Source: Vibrio coralliilyticus (GTDB lineage: Bacteria; Pseudomonadota; Gammaproteobacteria; Enterobacterales; Vibrionaceae). From it: DNA of 64,000 bases. Below, piece by piece: positions 47,434 through 58,668 of this stretch; position 1 is the first letter of the stretch; the number at the start of each line of letters is the position of its first letter. The notes beneath the pieces were generated by a model. It was not told the origin of the DNA, ran no database searches, and saw nothing but the letters and a program-made list of their open reading frames with translations. The stretch is taken from NCBI RefSeq assembly GCF_024449095.1, contig NZ_CP024628.1, positions 1,054,001-1,118,000 on the forward strand. The letters run 5' to 3'. Position numbers and translations under genes: made by a program.

Positions 47434-47476
47434 GCCCATCACAGCGCTTAATGATGGGCAGTAAAGCCCTTTTTTA
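47434..47476 (+). terminator. Terminator after the DUF924 gene
   Basis: GCCCATCA and TGATGGGC pair (47434-47459). A second hairpin, GGGC-AGTAAA-GCCC (47456-47469), is followed directly by seven Ts. The two are mutually exclusive; the second has the form of a terminator. Confidence 0.65.
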
Positions 47477-47569
47477 TAAAGCAAGTCATTAACAGGGCTC
47501 TATTTTCTGACCAGCTTAATTTGTGTTAGCGTATGAATAATTATTCTGATTGCTATGGAGTAGCCAAAT

Positions 47570-47977
47570 ATGATTGAAGTAAAAGGATTAGATCACGTCG
47601 TCCTACGAACAAACAAGATTAAAGATATGCTCCACTTCTACCAAGACATCTTTCATTGCCCTATTGAACGGGAACTTCCAGAACTGGGCCTAACACAGCT
47701 CCGAGCTGGTGACGCCCTCATCGATCTTGTTCGTGTTGATAGTGAGCTGGGTAAACTAGGAGGCAAGGCCCCCAGCCAGAATGGCCGTAATGTCGATCAC
47801 TTCTGCCTACAAATTGCCCCGTTCGAAGAAGATGAACTGCTGAGCTACCTCGATCAATGTGGCCTAAATTACGAACCGTTTGCCGAGCGTTATGGGGCAC
47901 AAGGCTTCAGTCGTTCAATCTATGTCTATGACCCAGAAAGCAATGTGGTCGAACTCAAGGCAAAACTAACGCCATAG
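47570..47977 (+). CDS. VOC family (glyoxalase/bleomycin-resistance-like) protein
   Basis: 135 residues with two beta-alpha-beta-beta-beta units. Likely metal ligands are H9 (GLDHVVL), the His in VDHFCLQ, and the Glu in NVVELKA. This arrangement is that of single-domain VOC metalloenzymes. The reaction cannot be told; the neighbours are not functionally related. Confidence 0.85.
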   Translation: MIEVKGLDHVVLRTNKIKDMLHFYQDIFHCPIERELPELGLTQLRAGDALIDLVRVDSELGKLGGKAPSQNGRNVDHFCLQIAPFEEDELLSYLDQCGLNYEPFAERYGAQGFSRSIYVYDPESNVVELKAKLTP

Positions 47978-48096
47978 CAGTATAGAATAACGGCTATGCT
48001 CCAACCACCAAACTAACTTTCAGTTTTGCCATTTTGCTAATCGCAAAGTGGCAAACTCGTCAAAAAATATAGAGCACACTTACTTCAGGAATAATC

Positions 48097-48393
48097 ATGA
48101 TCAGACATATTCTTCTCATTCAGTTTAAACCCGAAACTACACCACAACAGGTGGAAGATCTGAAGACGTCTTTCCTATCTATGACAACCAAAGTCGAAGG
48201 TGTCGATAGCGTAGAGTGGGGGCTCAACGACAGCCCAGAAGGAAAAAACAAGCATTACACACACTGTGTAATGATGACATTTTCTGATGAAGATGGTCGC
48301 AACCATTACTTGCCACATCCTGAACATGAGGCTTTGAAAGACATCTTCAGACCTATCCTAGAAGACATTGTTGTATTTGATTACACTGTATAG
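48097..48393 (+). CDS. Dabb (stress-responsive A/B barrel) family protein
   Basis: 98 residues. MIRHILLIQFKPETTPQQVE at the start and the HCVMMTFSDEDGRNHYLPHPEHEAL segment with conserved histidines match the Dabb dimeric alpha-beta barrel. AGGA precedes the ATG. Function unknown. It begins a tight run of small genes with the cupin and Rof genes. Confidence 0.86.
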   Translation: MIRHILLIQFKPETTPQQVEDLKTSFLSMTTKVEGVDSVEWGLNDSPEGKNKHYTHCVMMTFSDEDGRNHYLPHPEHEALKDIFRPILEDIVVFDYTV

Positions 48394-48397
48394 CGCA

Positions 48398-48712
48398 ATG
48401 AACCTTCTGCAATCCATCCCTGAAGATTTATCTCAAGAAGTGTTTGAAGATCTGTTGTCTGGAAGTAGCTTTCGTCTGGAACGCATCGTCTCAAAGGGGC
48501 AAAGTTCCGAGCAAGGTTTTTGGTATGATCAAGACGAACATGAATGGGTCATCGTACTAACAGGCTATGCTCGTCTTCAGTATCAAACGGGTGAAGAAAT
48601 AGAGTTGAAAGCCGGTGACCATCTCAAGATCCCGGCCCATACTAAGCATAGAGTCAGCTACACCACGCCAGATGAAGAAACGATCTGGCTTGCCATCTTT
48701 TATAAGGACTGA
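48398..48712 (+). CDS. Cupin-domain protein
   Basis: 104 residues with one cupin barrel: FWYDQDEHEWVIVLTGYARL followed by GDHLKIPAHTKHRVSY, holding His and Glu metal ligands. Start at 48398 follows the Dabb stop by four bases; the frame upstream overlaps that gene. Two bases separate its stop from rof, so the three are one operon. Confidence 0.85.
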   Translation: MNLLQSIPEDLSQEVFEDLLSGSSFRLERIVSKGQSSEQGFWYDQDEHEWVIVLTGYARLQYQTGEEIELKAGDHLKIPAHTKHRVSYTTPDEETIWLAIFYKD

Positions 48713-48714
48713 GC

Positions 48715-48969
48715 ATGATCTCTTGTAACCAATACGATTACATCGAAATAGCTTGTCTCTACCATATTCCTGTTCGGTTGGTAATGGAGTCAGGCCAGAT
48801 TGTTGAAGGCAAAGCGAAAACCACTAGCTACGATGAACACCGCAGAGAGTGTATCGTTATAGTATCCTCTACAGGCGATCGTCACGTACCTACTGAAAGT
48901 TTGGTATCCATGACAGCTCTTATAGAGAACCCACATTTCACAAAGGTAATATTCACTCAAGTCAGTTAG
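48715..48969 (+). CDS. rof: Rho-binding antiterminator (Rof)
   Basis: 84 residues. The N-terminal CNQYDYIEIACLYHIPVRLVMESG matches E. coli Rof/YaeO (CDDYDNLELACQHH). Rof binds the Rho hexamer and blocks RNA loading, so lowering Rho-dependent termination. AAGGA precedes the ATG. It ends the Dabb-cupin-rof run. Confidence 0.87.
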   Translation: MISCNQYDYIEIACLYHIPVRLVMESGQIVEGKAKTTSYDEHRRECIVIVSSTGDRHVPTESLVSMTALIENPHFTKVIFTQVS

Positions 48970-49041
48970 CTGACTCTACAACGCCAACCGGCTTGATGTT
49001 AAACTGCCCTTCTATTCAATTAGTGGTTAAAAGGTATTTCG

Positions 49042-49293
49042 ATGAACCCAATTTTAGAGACGCTGAAAGAGAACAACATCAGCGACGAGCAAATCAACGA
49101 ACTGTTTCAGACATTGACCCAAAACCCTCTAGCAGCAATGGCCACCCTCAGCCAACTTGGTCTGCCACAAGAGAAGCTACAACTTCTTATGGGCCAAGTG
49201 ATGCAAAACCCTGCTCTCATCAAGGAAGCCGTTGAAGAGCTTGGGTTAGACTTCTCTAAAGTCGAAGAAGCAAAAGCAAAACTTCAGAACTAG
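49042..49293 (+). CDS. DUF2999 family protein
   Basis: 83 residues, helical and acidic (MNPILETLKENNISDEQINELF, then PLAAMATLSQLGLP). The family is small, found in vibrios and relatives, and has no known role. AAGG lies upstream of the ATG. Confidence 0.8.
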   Translation: MNPILETLKENNISDEQINELFQTLTQNPLAAMATLSQLGLPQEKLQLLMGQVMQNPALIKEAVEELGLDFSKVEEAKAKLQN

Positions 49294-49350
49294 ACTAAGA
49301 CTAAATACTCGGCTTCATGTTCTCGGTTTATGGGAATAAAGCCTAAATAA

Positions 49351-49381
49351 AAACAAAGGGCCTGCAATCGCGGGCCCTTTC
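49351..49381 (-). terminator. Terminator of the metalloprotease gene
   Basis: AAAGGGCC (49355-49362) and GGCCCTTT (49373-49380) form the stem. On the minus strand it is followed by TGTTTTTA. It may also stop the DUF2999 transcript from the other side. Confidence 0.75.
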
Positions 49382-49399
49382 ACTTAAAAAGTTGTGTTT

Positions 49400-51556
<2,157 letters not shown>

Positions 51557-51581
51557 AAGGCCCTACACGCTGTAGAGCCTT
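51557..51581 (-). terminator. Terminator of the malate-synthase-like gene
   Basis: AAGGCCCTACA (51557-51567) and TGTAGAGCCTT (51571-51581) form an 11-bp stem with one G-T pair and a three-base loop. On the minus strand ATTAT follows. Confidence 0.7.
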
Positions 51582-51606
51582 AATGACATAACAAATTGTA
51601 GTTAGA

Positions 51607-52182
51607 TTAGCGACTTAGTGTGTAGCAGCACTCCAAATCATAGTCGTCACCATTCTTTGCCGTATACTCTTTTGCTTCAGTACATGCACGTGGTTTGCCT
51701 TTCTCATCCCCTTTCACCAAGCTGATCCAATGGCGCATCGCGGAAATTTCACTGCTTTCCTGAGGAAACATAGTGCAGGTCTCTAGTTGGATGTCATCAA
51801 TTTCAACCAACTCGACACAGCCTGTGCCTTTTTGATTGCCGAATGTCAGTTCAACATGGCTTCCTGTACCATCTCTAAACAAGATAGATTCAGGGTCTTC
51901 TTTCTCACCAGTGTAAGCAACAAAGTGTTTAGAGTGCTTCAAACCACTGTGACTACCATCTTTGAAATAAGCCATTACATGGCGATAGTCGATAACATAT
52001 GCAGTAACATCTTTATGTGATCCACTCTCAAGTGGAAATAAACGATCTAGCAGTTGTTTTGCTTTTACTTGCTTCTCGGTGGTTTGATTTGAATTCATCT
52101 TTTCTACCGCGAAGACTGCTTCAGCGATAAATGGCTTGTCTTGTTTTTGGATTTCTGTTTTATCGAAAGTAAGCATATTCAT
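51607..52182 (-). CDS. Stand-alone protein resembling the beta domain of malate synthase G
   Basis: 191 residues. The centre (LFPLESGSHKDVTAYVIDYRHVMAYF, about 49-74, then SGLKHSKHFVAYTG and PESILFRDGTGSHVELTF) closely follows E. coli malate synthase G (PLESGSHVDATSYAV..., SETGLKNAGQFLAFQG, PSAVLLKHNGLHFEIQI). The catalytic TIM barrel is absent, so it cannot be a full malate synthase. It has a good start (GAGGG before ATG) and its own terminator, so it looks like an intact gene rather than debris. It is divergent from a DUF3612-type regulator, a family usually placed by glyoxylate-shunt genes in vibrios. Confidence 0.7.
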   Translation of the reverse strand: MNMLTFDKTEIQKQDKPFIAEAVFAVEKMNSNQTTEKQVKAKQLLDRLFPLESGSHKDVTAYVIDYRHVMAYFKDGSHSGLKHSKHFVAYTGEKEDPESILFRDGTGSHVELTFGNQKGTGCVELVEIDDIQLETCTMFPQESSEISAMRHWISLVKGDEKGKPRACTEAKEYTAKNGDDYDLECCYTLSR

Positions 52183-52288
52183 AGTGTTTCCCTCGCGGAT
52201 ATTTCACAACTTTTCTGTCCTAGAGCAAATATTTCAAACTTGCGTTTAACTGTTTGCAGATTTGTGACTTTGCTTACTTTCTATACTA

Positions 52289-52312
52289 GTGAAATTTTGA
52301 CTACAATTTCAC
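52289..52312. promoter_or_regulatory. Inverted repeat in the divergent promoter of the DUF3612 regulator
   Basis: GTGAAATT (52289-52296) and AATTTCAC (52305-52312) are exact complements 8 bases apart. Two direct copies of AATTTTACAA (52319-52328 and 52333-52342) follow, right up to the start codon. These are candidate operator sequences for self-control by the regulator. Confidence 0.5.
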
Positions 52313-52343
52313 AACAAAAATTTTACAATGTGAATTTTACAAA

Positions 52344-53873
52344 ATGATGCTGTCAAAAAGTCTAATTCGTCAGTCCCACTTTTTAGGGACCAAGATTCGA
52401 AACCTACGTAAACGCAACCATTTGACCATGGAAGATCTCTCGGCTCGCTGTATACGGGTTAATCCAGAATACGCCCCTTCTGTCTCCTATCTATCAATGA
52501 TTGAGCGTGGGAAGCGTGTCCCTAGTATTGATATGTTGGAGGTCATCGCTGAAGTCTTCCAAAAAGATCCGACTTGGTTTCTGGATGATGAACCTGAGCA
52601 GGCCGACATCACACCTGATAAAGGTAATAGAGGTGGCATTAGTGGAATGGCACTTGAGCCAAGCTTCCTCTTCTCGAATGAGATTTTACAAATTGCTATT
52701 CCAGAAATGCTCTCTCAAACCGGTATTACTGGCCGCCAGTTTGCTCACTTATTGATCCGTGCCCATCAAGAAAGCAACCAAAACCACTTTCCTGATCTAG
52801 AACGTGCTGCGGAAGAAGTCGGATTGAAACGCCTTAATTTGTCTGCAGAAGATCTAATGGATATTGCTCGTAGTATGGGGCTAACGATACGCTGGGTGTC
52901 ACGTCCACCGCAAGATATCGTCGATGAGCTTGGAGTCAGCGCAAAGCAGATCGTCACGTCTTTCTTTGAGCCACCCGGTTTTATCTATTTAAATGAGATT
53001 CTGAAACAATACCCGACTCGCTTGAAGTACGATTTGGCGGTCTACATCGGCCATTGTGTTCTGCATAGTAAAGAAGGACTAAAAAGTGTCTTGTCTGTTG
53101 GCCATGCCAATAGCTGGGAAGAACACAACCAAGCCGCACCAACCTCAGATCTCAACTCTCAGGATATTTTACAAGCATGGAGAGATTTTGAATCGAGCTT
53201 TTTTGCTGGTGCTCTGTTATGTCCTAAGGTGCCTTTCCGCCAGTTGCTCGACCGTAGCGGCTACGAGATTGATGTACACCTCAAAGCAGGGGTCTCCCCT
53301 TCTGTAGCAATGCGCCGAATGACGGTGGTGTCACCTTATCCACATTGGCATTACTTTGATGCCTATGGGCAGAACAAGCTGAAAGCGGTTTATCGCGGTA
53401 ATGGCATCCCACTTCCTTGGGGAAACATGCGTAAGGTTAACGACCCTTGTCAGCACTGGGCGGTATTCAGAAGGCTTTCTGAGCCTCAAAACGGCAGCTC
53501 AGCGCAAATCTCTATTCTCAATGTTGGTGACGAGCCAAGAATCTACTGCTGTGAGTCAGTCAACATGACAGACCCTGCGGGCAACAATCGAGTTCTCTGC
53601 GCGGGTATCGATTTGAACCCAGCGATAGATGCTCAAGGTGGTGATTCACGTAGTATCGCCGAAGAACTGAAGTCTTTGTGTGTTGATAACGGGGGCAGTG
53701 CTTCGATTCCTCGCCATATCCAGAGAGAATTCACCACGATTGCCAAGATTCTTAATATTAACTGGATTGAGCGGGGTATTCAGACCGACGCTAGGGTGAT
53801 CTGCTCCAGAGGCGCAGTGTGCCCTCGAAAACCAAGCTGCTATAACGGATGTCAGGAAAATGTACTGATGTGA
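52344..53873 (+). CDS. XRE-family regulator with DUF3612/short-chain fatty acyl sensor-type C-terminal region
   Basis: 509 residues. XRE helix-turn-helix at about 15-80 (GTKIRNLRKRNHLTMEDLSARC...YLSMIERGKRVPSIDMLEVIAEVF). The long remainder matches the RamB/ScfR-like layout, including a degenerate peptidase-like helix (YDLAVYIGHCVLHSKEG) and a cysteine cluster at the end (ICSRGAVCPRKPSCYNGC). Relatives in vibrios lie beside glyoxylate-shunt genes and respond to acyl-CoA or acetate metabolism. Here it is divergent from a malate-synthase-G-like fragment, which fits the same theme. Confidence 0.85.
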   Translation: MMLSKSLIRQSHFLGTKIRNLRKRNHLTMEDLSARCIRVNPEYAPSVSYLSMIERGKRVPSIDMLEVIAEVFQKDPTWFLDDEPEQADITPDKGNRGGISGMALEPSFLFSNEILQIAIPEMLSQTGITGRQFAHLLIRAHQESNQNHFPDLERAAEEVGLKRLNLSAEDLMDIARSMGLTIRWVSRPPQDIVDELGVSAKQIVTSFFEPPGFIYLNEILKQYPTRLKYDLAVYIGHCVLHSKEGLKSVLSVGHANSWEEHNQAAPTSDLNSQDILQAWRDFESSFFAGALLCPKVPFRQLLDRSGYEIDVHLKAGVSPSVAMRRMTVVSPYPHWHYFDAYGQNKLKAVYRGNGIPLPWGNMRKVNDPCQHWAVFRRLSEPQNGSSAQISILNVGDEPRIYCCESVNMTDPAGNNRVLCAGIDLNPAIDAQGGDSRSIAEELKSLCVDNGGSASIPRHIQREFTTIAKILNINWIERGIQTDARVICSRGAVCPRKPSCYNGCQENVLM

Positions 53874-53890
53874 GTCGTAAGGGCCTAAAA

Positions 53891-53924
53891 GAAAAAAAGC
53901 CAATCACAATAATCGTGATTGGCT
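53891..53924. terminator. Terminator between the DUF3612 regulator and gntR
   Basis: AGCCAATCAC (53898-53907) and GTGATTGGCT (53915-53924) form a 10-bp stem. The T-run is on the minus strand, so it mainly serves gntR; it also closes the plus-strand gene. Confidence 0.75.
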
Positions 53925-54158
53925 ATATATGAATGTGAACAAAAAATAAGGTTCACTAACAACGTCAGTTGGCTAGGTGACCCTCGGCTTAATAAGGGTC
54001 ACTTTTATTAAAGCATGAAGCGTGCCAACTTTAATTATCAATAAAAACCATTGTTTTTGTTCACTTCTGCATCAGATGCATGAAAACCATACGCATAATC
54101 CATTTCTAAATTGCACTTGGTTGCAAAATGCAAATATCAAACAAATGCATTTTGCAAA

Positions 54159-55160
54159 TCACAGACTTTCTCCTAATTCGATTTGATATCCCAAATCAAT
54201 ACTCGCTTTCCAGCTTTCAACACCTTTAAGGCGTTGAATTAATTGCTGTGCAGCAACTTGGCCGATCTCTTCACGTGGCGTAATCACTGTCGCTAGTTTT
54301 GGCGTCATTGCCTGACTGATATCATGACCATGAAATCCAGCAATCGCCATTTGTTCTGGGATCTTTATTCCACGTCTCTGGCATTCAAACAAAGCACCAA
54401 TAGCTAAATCGTCATTAGTACAGAAGATACCGTCTACCTCAGGGTGCTTTTGTAAAAGCTCACCTAATAGTTTAGCGCCCAAGGTAAAAGACGAAGCTTC
54501 CTCCGTCTGGAGAGTAACTGGTACTTTTCCCTGCTCTTGAAGTGCCAACTGATAACCGTCCATCTTTAATCGAGTCCGTTCATCCATCCGCGCAGCAAAG
54601 TACGCAATGTTCTCTCTTCCCTGTGCCAACATGGCTTTTGTCATGTCTCGAGCCGCAAGCCTGTTGTCAAACCCAACAGCCTGCTCAATGCGAGGCGAGA
54701 ATGAATCCATGATTTCTACCACAGGGATTGATGCGGTCTCCAGCATCTTGTGGGCCTTGTCGGTATGAACATTCTCTGAGAGGATAATGGCATCAACGTT
54801 ATATGACAGCAGAGAAGCAATGCTCTTTTCTTCAAGCTCTTCACTGTAGCCGTAGTGTGCGATCATCGTTTGGTAACCTGCTGGTGTGGTCACCGATTCA
54901 ATACCACGTATCACTTCAGCAAAAACCTGGTTAGTTAAGGAAGGAACCAGCACACCGATAGCATTCGACTTCGCATTGGACAGAATATCCGGTGCGCGGT
55001 TGGGAATATATCCCAACTCTTCCACCGCCTGATTAACCTTTTCTTGTATTGCTTGAGAGACAAGAGAAGGGTCGCGTAAACAACGACTGACAGTCATTTT
55101 TGTCACCCCAACTTTATCTGCAATATCTTGCAACGTAGGGCGTTTTTTCTTATTGGCCAT
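54159..55160 (-). CDS. gntR: Gluconate operon repressor GntR (LacI family)
   Basis: 333 residues, close to E. coli GntR (RPTLQDIADKVGVTKMTVSR; ELGYIPNRAPDILSNA; VGFDNRLAARDMTKAM). It represses gluconate uptake genes until gluconate binds. An operator, ATGTTACTGGTAACAT, lies 25 bases upstream of the ATG, so it controls itself. Two more sites precede the TRAP operon. Confidence 0.96.
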   Translation of the reverse strand: MANKKKRPTLQDIADKVGVTKMTVSRCLRDPSLVSQAIQEKVNQAVEELGYIPNRAPDILSNAKSNAIGVLVPSLTNQVFAEVIRGIESVTTPAGYQTMIAHYGYSEELEEKSIASLLSYNVDAIILSENVHTDKAHKMLETASIPVVEIMDSFSPRIEQAVGFDNRLAARDMTKAMLAQGRENIAYFAARMDERTRLKMDGYQLALQEQGKVPVTLQTEEASSFTLGAKLLGELLQKHPEVDGIFCTNDDLAIGALFECQRRGIKIPEQMAIAGFHGHDISQAMTPKLATVITPREEIGQVAAQQLIQRLKGVESWKASIDLGYQIELGESL

Positions 55161-55184
55161 TGATGATGTTTCTTTCTGCTTTTA

Positions 55185-55200
55185 ATGTTACTGGTAACAT
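55185..55200. promoter_or_regulatory. GntR operator in front of gntR
   Basis: ATGTTACTGGTAACAT, one base from a perfect palindrome and identical in its arms to the two sites upstream of the TRAP operon. Indicates autoregulation. Confidence 0.87.
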
Positions 55201-55239
55201 TTTACTCATAAAACAAAACAAATTTATTGGTTCAGATAA

Positions 55240-55269
55240 CAAAAAAGCGCTCGCTTTGCAGCGAACGCT
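55240..55269 (-). terminator. Terminator after gnd
   Basis: AGCGCTCGC and GCGAACGCT pair with one mismatch; on the minus strand six Ts follow. It separates the TRAP-gntK-gnd operon from gntR. Confidence 0.8.
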
Positions 55270-55275
55270 CTGTTT

Positions 55276-56769
55276 TTACACCGTGAGTTGCGTTTTGTTT
55301 GGCTCACTCCAAGTTAAATGAAACTTTTCATCTTCTGGTTTATCCACTCTGGAATAGGTATGTGCTCCAAAGTAGTCTCGCTGAGCCTGAAGCAAATTCG
55401 CTGGTAAAACACCGCAACGGAGCGAGTCGAAATAGCTCAATGCAGAAGAGATAGCTGGCACTGGTACGCCATGAATAGCCGCATTAGACACACTGCTTCG
55501 CCAGCCACATGATCTCAGCGCGATTTGCTCTATAAAAACATCGGCGAATAGAAGGTGTTCCAACTCAGGTTCATTTTGGTAGGACTTGGTGATGTCCTGT
55601 AAAAAGATGGCCCGGATGATACACCCTGCTCGCCAAATTTTAGCAATATCACCAAAATCTAGATTCCAGCCTTCTTCAACAGAGGTTGTCTTCAGCAGGT
55701 CAAAACCCTGAGCGTATACCACGAGTTTGGCGCAGTATAATGCGTCGTGTAGTTCATCGAGCATAGCTTGCTTGTCGAAGCCACCCGCAGGTTTGGTGTG
55801 CGTTTTTAGTACTGCTGCCGCATTCACTCTTAGTTGTTTTTGTGCACTTTGTGCTCGGGCAAATACCGCTTGAGCAATGGTCGGTGCAGGTGCGCCCATT
55901 TGCAGGCTGTTCACCGCCGTCCACAGCCCAGTCCCCTTCTGACCCGCTTTATCAAGCACCACATCAACAAACGGTTTTCCTGTTACTGGATCTTCTGTCT
56001 GCAATATCTCTGCGCTGATTTCCATCAAGTAACTATTGAGGACACCCTTGTTCCAACTTGAAAATACTGCACTGATTTCTCTAGCCGACATCTCAAGAAC
56101 ATCGGACATGAAATGAAATGCTTCACAGATAAGCTGCATATCAGCGTATTCAATACCATTGTGAACCATTTTAACGTAGTGCCCAGCTCCCGCAGGCCCT
56201 AGGTATGCTGCACATGATTCACCTTGTTCAAATTGTCCGACTGGCAGACCTTTTTCATCCACTTTGGCGGCAATCGCTTCCCACATCGGACGCACATATT
56301 CCCAAGCTGCTGGGTCACCACTAGCCATAAGAGCCGGCCCTGTTCGAGCCCCGACTTCACCGCCAGAAACCGCAGTACTAAAGAAACGCAATTTGCCCTG
56401 GTAGTGAGTCTCTCGGCGCTCAGAGTCCGTCCAAAGGCTGTTGCCGGTATCAATCACAATATCTTCGCTATCGATACCAGCAATGAGTAAATCATCAATC
56501 ACCTTATCAACAATCTCTCCGGCTGGAACAGACAAGGCAATCACACGTGGTCTTTCCAAAGTCTTCAGTAACTCAGAGAGATTAGACGCCGCAACAAATT
56601 GACCTTTGCTGGCAATGCATGAAACGAGATCCGCTTCGGATACAGCCCGTTGACGGTTAGCTTCATCAATATCAAACCCTGTGACATTAAAGCCATGGTC
56701 AAGTAGATTCAACGCGAGGCTTTTACCCATCACACCAAGGCCAATCATCGCAATGTTTGACTGGCTCAT
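55276..56769 (-). CDS. gnd: 6-phosphogluconate dehydrogenase, decarboxylating
   Basis: 497 residues. NADP-binding motif MIGLGVMGKSLALNLLDHGF, substrate loop GAGHYVKMVHNGIEYADMQ and C-terminal RDYFGAHTYSRVDKP are present. It oxidises 6-phosphogluconate to ribulose 5-phosphate. Its start overlaps the gntK stop by four bases (ATGA), so gluconate is imported, phosphorylated and oxidised by one transcript. It is 15-30 residues longer than most Gnd proteins. Confidence 0.96.
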   Translation of the reverse strand: MSQSNIAMIGLGVMGKSLALNLLDHGFNVTGFDIDEANRQRAVSEADLVSCIASKGQFVAASNLSELLKTLERPRVIALSVPAGEIVDKVIDDLLIAGIDSEDIVIDTGNSLWTDSERRETHYQGKLRFFSTAVSGGEVGARTGPALMASGDPAAWEYVRPMWEAIAAKVDEKGLPVGQFEQGESCAAYLGPAGAGHYVKMVHNGIEYADMQLICEAFHFMSDVLEMSAREISAVFSSWNKGVLNSYLMEISAEILQTEDPVTGKPFVDVVLDKAGQKGTGLWTAVNSLQMGAPAPTIAQAVFARAQSAQKQLRVNAAAVLKTHTKPAGGFDKQAMLDELHDALYCAKLVVYAQGFDLLKTTSVEEGWNLDFGDIAKIWRAGCIIRAIFLQDITKSYQNEPELEHLLFADVFIEQIALRSCGWRSSVSNAAIHGVPVPAISSALSYFDSLRCGVLPANLLQAQRDYFGAHTYSRVDKPEDEKFHLTWSEPNKTQLTV

Positions 56770-57266
56770 AACGCTCGCTCCTTCAGCGCTATAAGTGCTG
56801 ATTCGACTACGGTATCGACATCCGACGTAATATCGATAAACAACGCTTCATCGTCGCTTGGTTCAACTAAGGCTTCAAACTGACTTTTGAGCATCGTTTC
56901 GCCATTAAAATAATGGTTAGCACGTTGCTTGTGTCGAGACCATATAGTATCGAAGTCACCTTTCAAATAGACGATAGCCAGTTGCTGATTGTTACGACGA
57001 AGAATATCTCTGTATGTTGGTTTGAGTGCAGAGCAGGCAATCACCGCCGCATCATTCTCAACGTAAATTCGGTTTAGCGTTTCGAGCCAGCCTAGGCGGT
57101 CGCAATCATCCAGTGGAATTCCTTGCGCCATTTTCTCCACATTGGCTTTTGGGTGGTAATCATCCCCATCATAGAAAGGCAGAGATAACTTATCGGCAAT
57201 CTCTTTACCAATCAGGCTTTTACCACAACCCGAAACGCCCATTACTAATATTTTTTTCACTTTCAT
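56766..57266 (-). CDS. gntK: Gluconokinase
   Basis: 166 residues. P-loop GVSGCGKSLIGKEIA (about 10-24) and the gluconate-binding region PFYDGDDYHPKANVEKM match GntK/IdnK. It phosphorylates gluconate with ATP. Located between the TRAP permease gene (85 bases upstream) and gnd. Confidence 0.95.
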   Translation of the reverse strand: MKVKKILVMGVSGCGKSLIGKEIADKLSLPFYDGDDYHPKANVEKMAQGIPLDDCDRLGWLETLNRIYVENDAAVIACSALKPTYRDILRRNNQQLAIVYLKGDFDTIWSRHKQRANHYFNGETMLKSQFEALVEPSDDEALFIDITSDVDTVVESALIALKERAL

Positions 57267-57351
57267 TGGGTAATACTATCCTTAGCCTTCCAACTATCAG
57301 AAGGCTGTGAATACCAATTTCAATACTTTACTAATTCAAAATGCTTTGCGG

Positions 57352-58668
57352 TTATTTCCACCACATAGCGAGATCTGGGAACATAATCACTAGGCTTAAT
57401 ACCAAGATCTGCAGGCCAATAAATGGTAATAATGAGCTGAAGATTTCCCCTAAACTGATGTCTTTTGGTGCGACGGACTTAAGATAGAATGCTGCCGGCC
57501 CAAACGGTGGTGATAAGAATGAAACCTGCATATTGAGGCAGAACACCACACCAAACCAAACTGGGTCATAACCCAAACTGGTAATAATCGGCACAAAAAT
57601 CGGCATAGTCAGCAGTGCAACGCCAACCCAGTCAAGGAACATACCGAGAACCAGCAGAACTACCATCATGATCAACAATGTTGCGAGAGGGCTACCGCCA
57701 CTCAGGCCAAGAATGACTTCTTCAACAAAATCGATACCGCCCATTAGGTTGTAGATTCCAACTAATGCGCTCGCACCAATACCAATCCACATTATCATGC
57801 CGCAAGTGCGCATGGTCGCGATCGCACTCTCTTTGAGCATGTTGATATTCATTTCACCACGAATGATTGCTGAAATCATAATACCCACTACGCCCAGAGC
57901 AGAAGCTTCGGTTACAGAGGCGACACCGGTGTAAATGCTCCCAAGGACAACCGCGACAGACAACAGCGGAAAAAACAGAGCCTTGAAGTAGCTAACTTGC
58001 CTTTCATCTTCTTCATCACCATCACTTGGAATAGGGGCTAATGAAGGATTGAGCTTACAGCGAACTAATACGTAAGCGATGTAACAACCAGCAAGAATGA
58101 ATGCTGGTAAGAACGAAGCCTTGAACAAATCACCGATTGATACACTCGCCGTCATACCATAGATAATCAGAACAATACTTGGTGGCAGCATAGTGCCCAG
58201 TGCGCCGCCTGCACAGGTGGTACCAATCGCTAATTTTCGATCATAACCAAGACGTAGCATCTGCGGTAAAGCAAGAATACCAAGCAGGACCGTTTCTCCA
58301 CCAATCACGCCTGACATTGAGGCTAGAAGAACCGCCACCAGCAAAGTTTGCACAGCCACACCACCGCGTACTTTACGGCCGACAGATTTCATCGCGTCAA
58401 ACAAGTCTCTGGCAATGCCTGATCGATCAAGCAGCGCAGCCATGAGAACAAACATAGGCACAGCAAGGAACACATAACCTGAAGCAAAACTGTAAGTGCG
58501 ACTCGCGATCAAAGGCAGTGCATCTGGTCCAAACCAGCAAAGAGTGAAGAAAATGGCGACAAAGCCTGTGACAAAGGCCAACTGCATACCTGTGAGCAGC
58601 AAGGCAATCATCATCACCAGCATGAGTACACTACCCCATGCGATGCCAATAGAAGATAAATCAAACAT
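57352..58668 (-). CDS. TRAP transporter large permease (DctM type)
   Basis: 438 residues with about 12 membrane helices of the DctM family. It forms the transport channel with DctQ and DctP. Starts eight bases inside the dctQ gene. The operon context and GntR sites point to gluconate or a similar sugar acid as substrate. Confidence 0.93.
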   Translation of the reverse strand: MFDLSSIGIAWGSVLMLVMMIALLLTGMQLAFVTGFVAIFFTLCWFGPDALPLIASRTYSFASGYVFLAVPMFVLMAALLDRSGIARDLFDAMKSVGRKVRGGVAVQTLLVAVLLASMSGVIGGETVLLGILALPQMLRLGYDRKLAIGTTCAGGALGTMLPPSIVLIIYGMTASVSIGDLFKASFLPAFILAGCYIAYVLVRCKLNPSLAPIPSDGDEEDERQVSYFKALFFPLLSVAVVLGSIYTGVASVTEASALGVVGIMISAIIRGEMNINMLKESAIATMRTCGMIMWIGIGASALVGIYNLMGGIDFVEEVILGLSGGSPLATLLIMMVVLLVLGMFLDWVGVALLTMPIFVPIITSLGYDPVWFGVVFCLNMQVSFLSPPFGPAAFYLKSVAPKDISLGEIFSSLLPFIGLQILVLSLVIMFPDLAMWWK

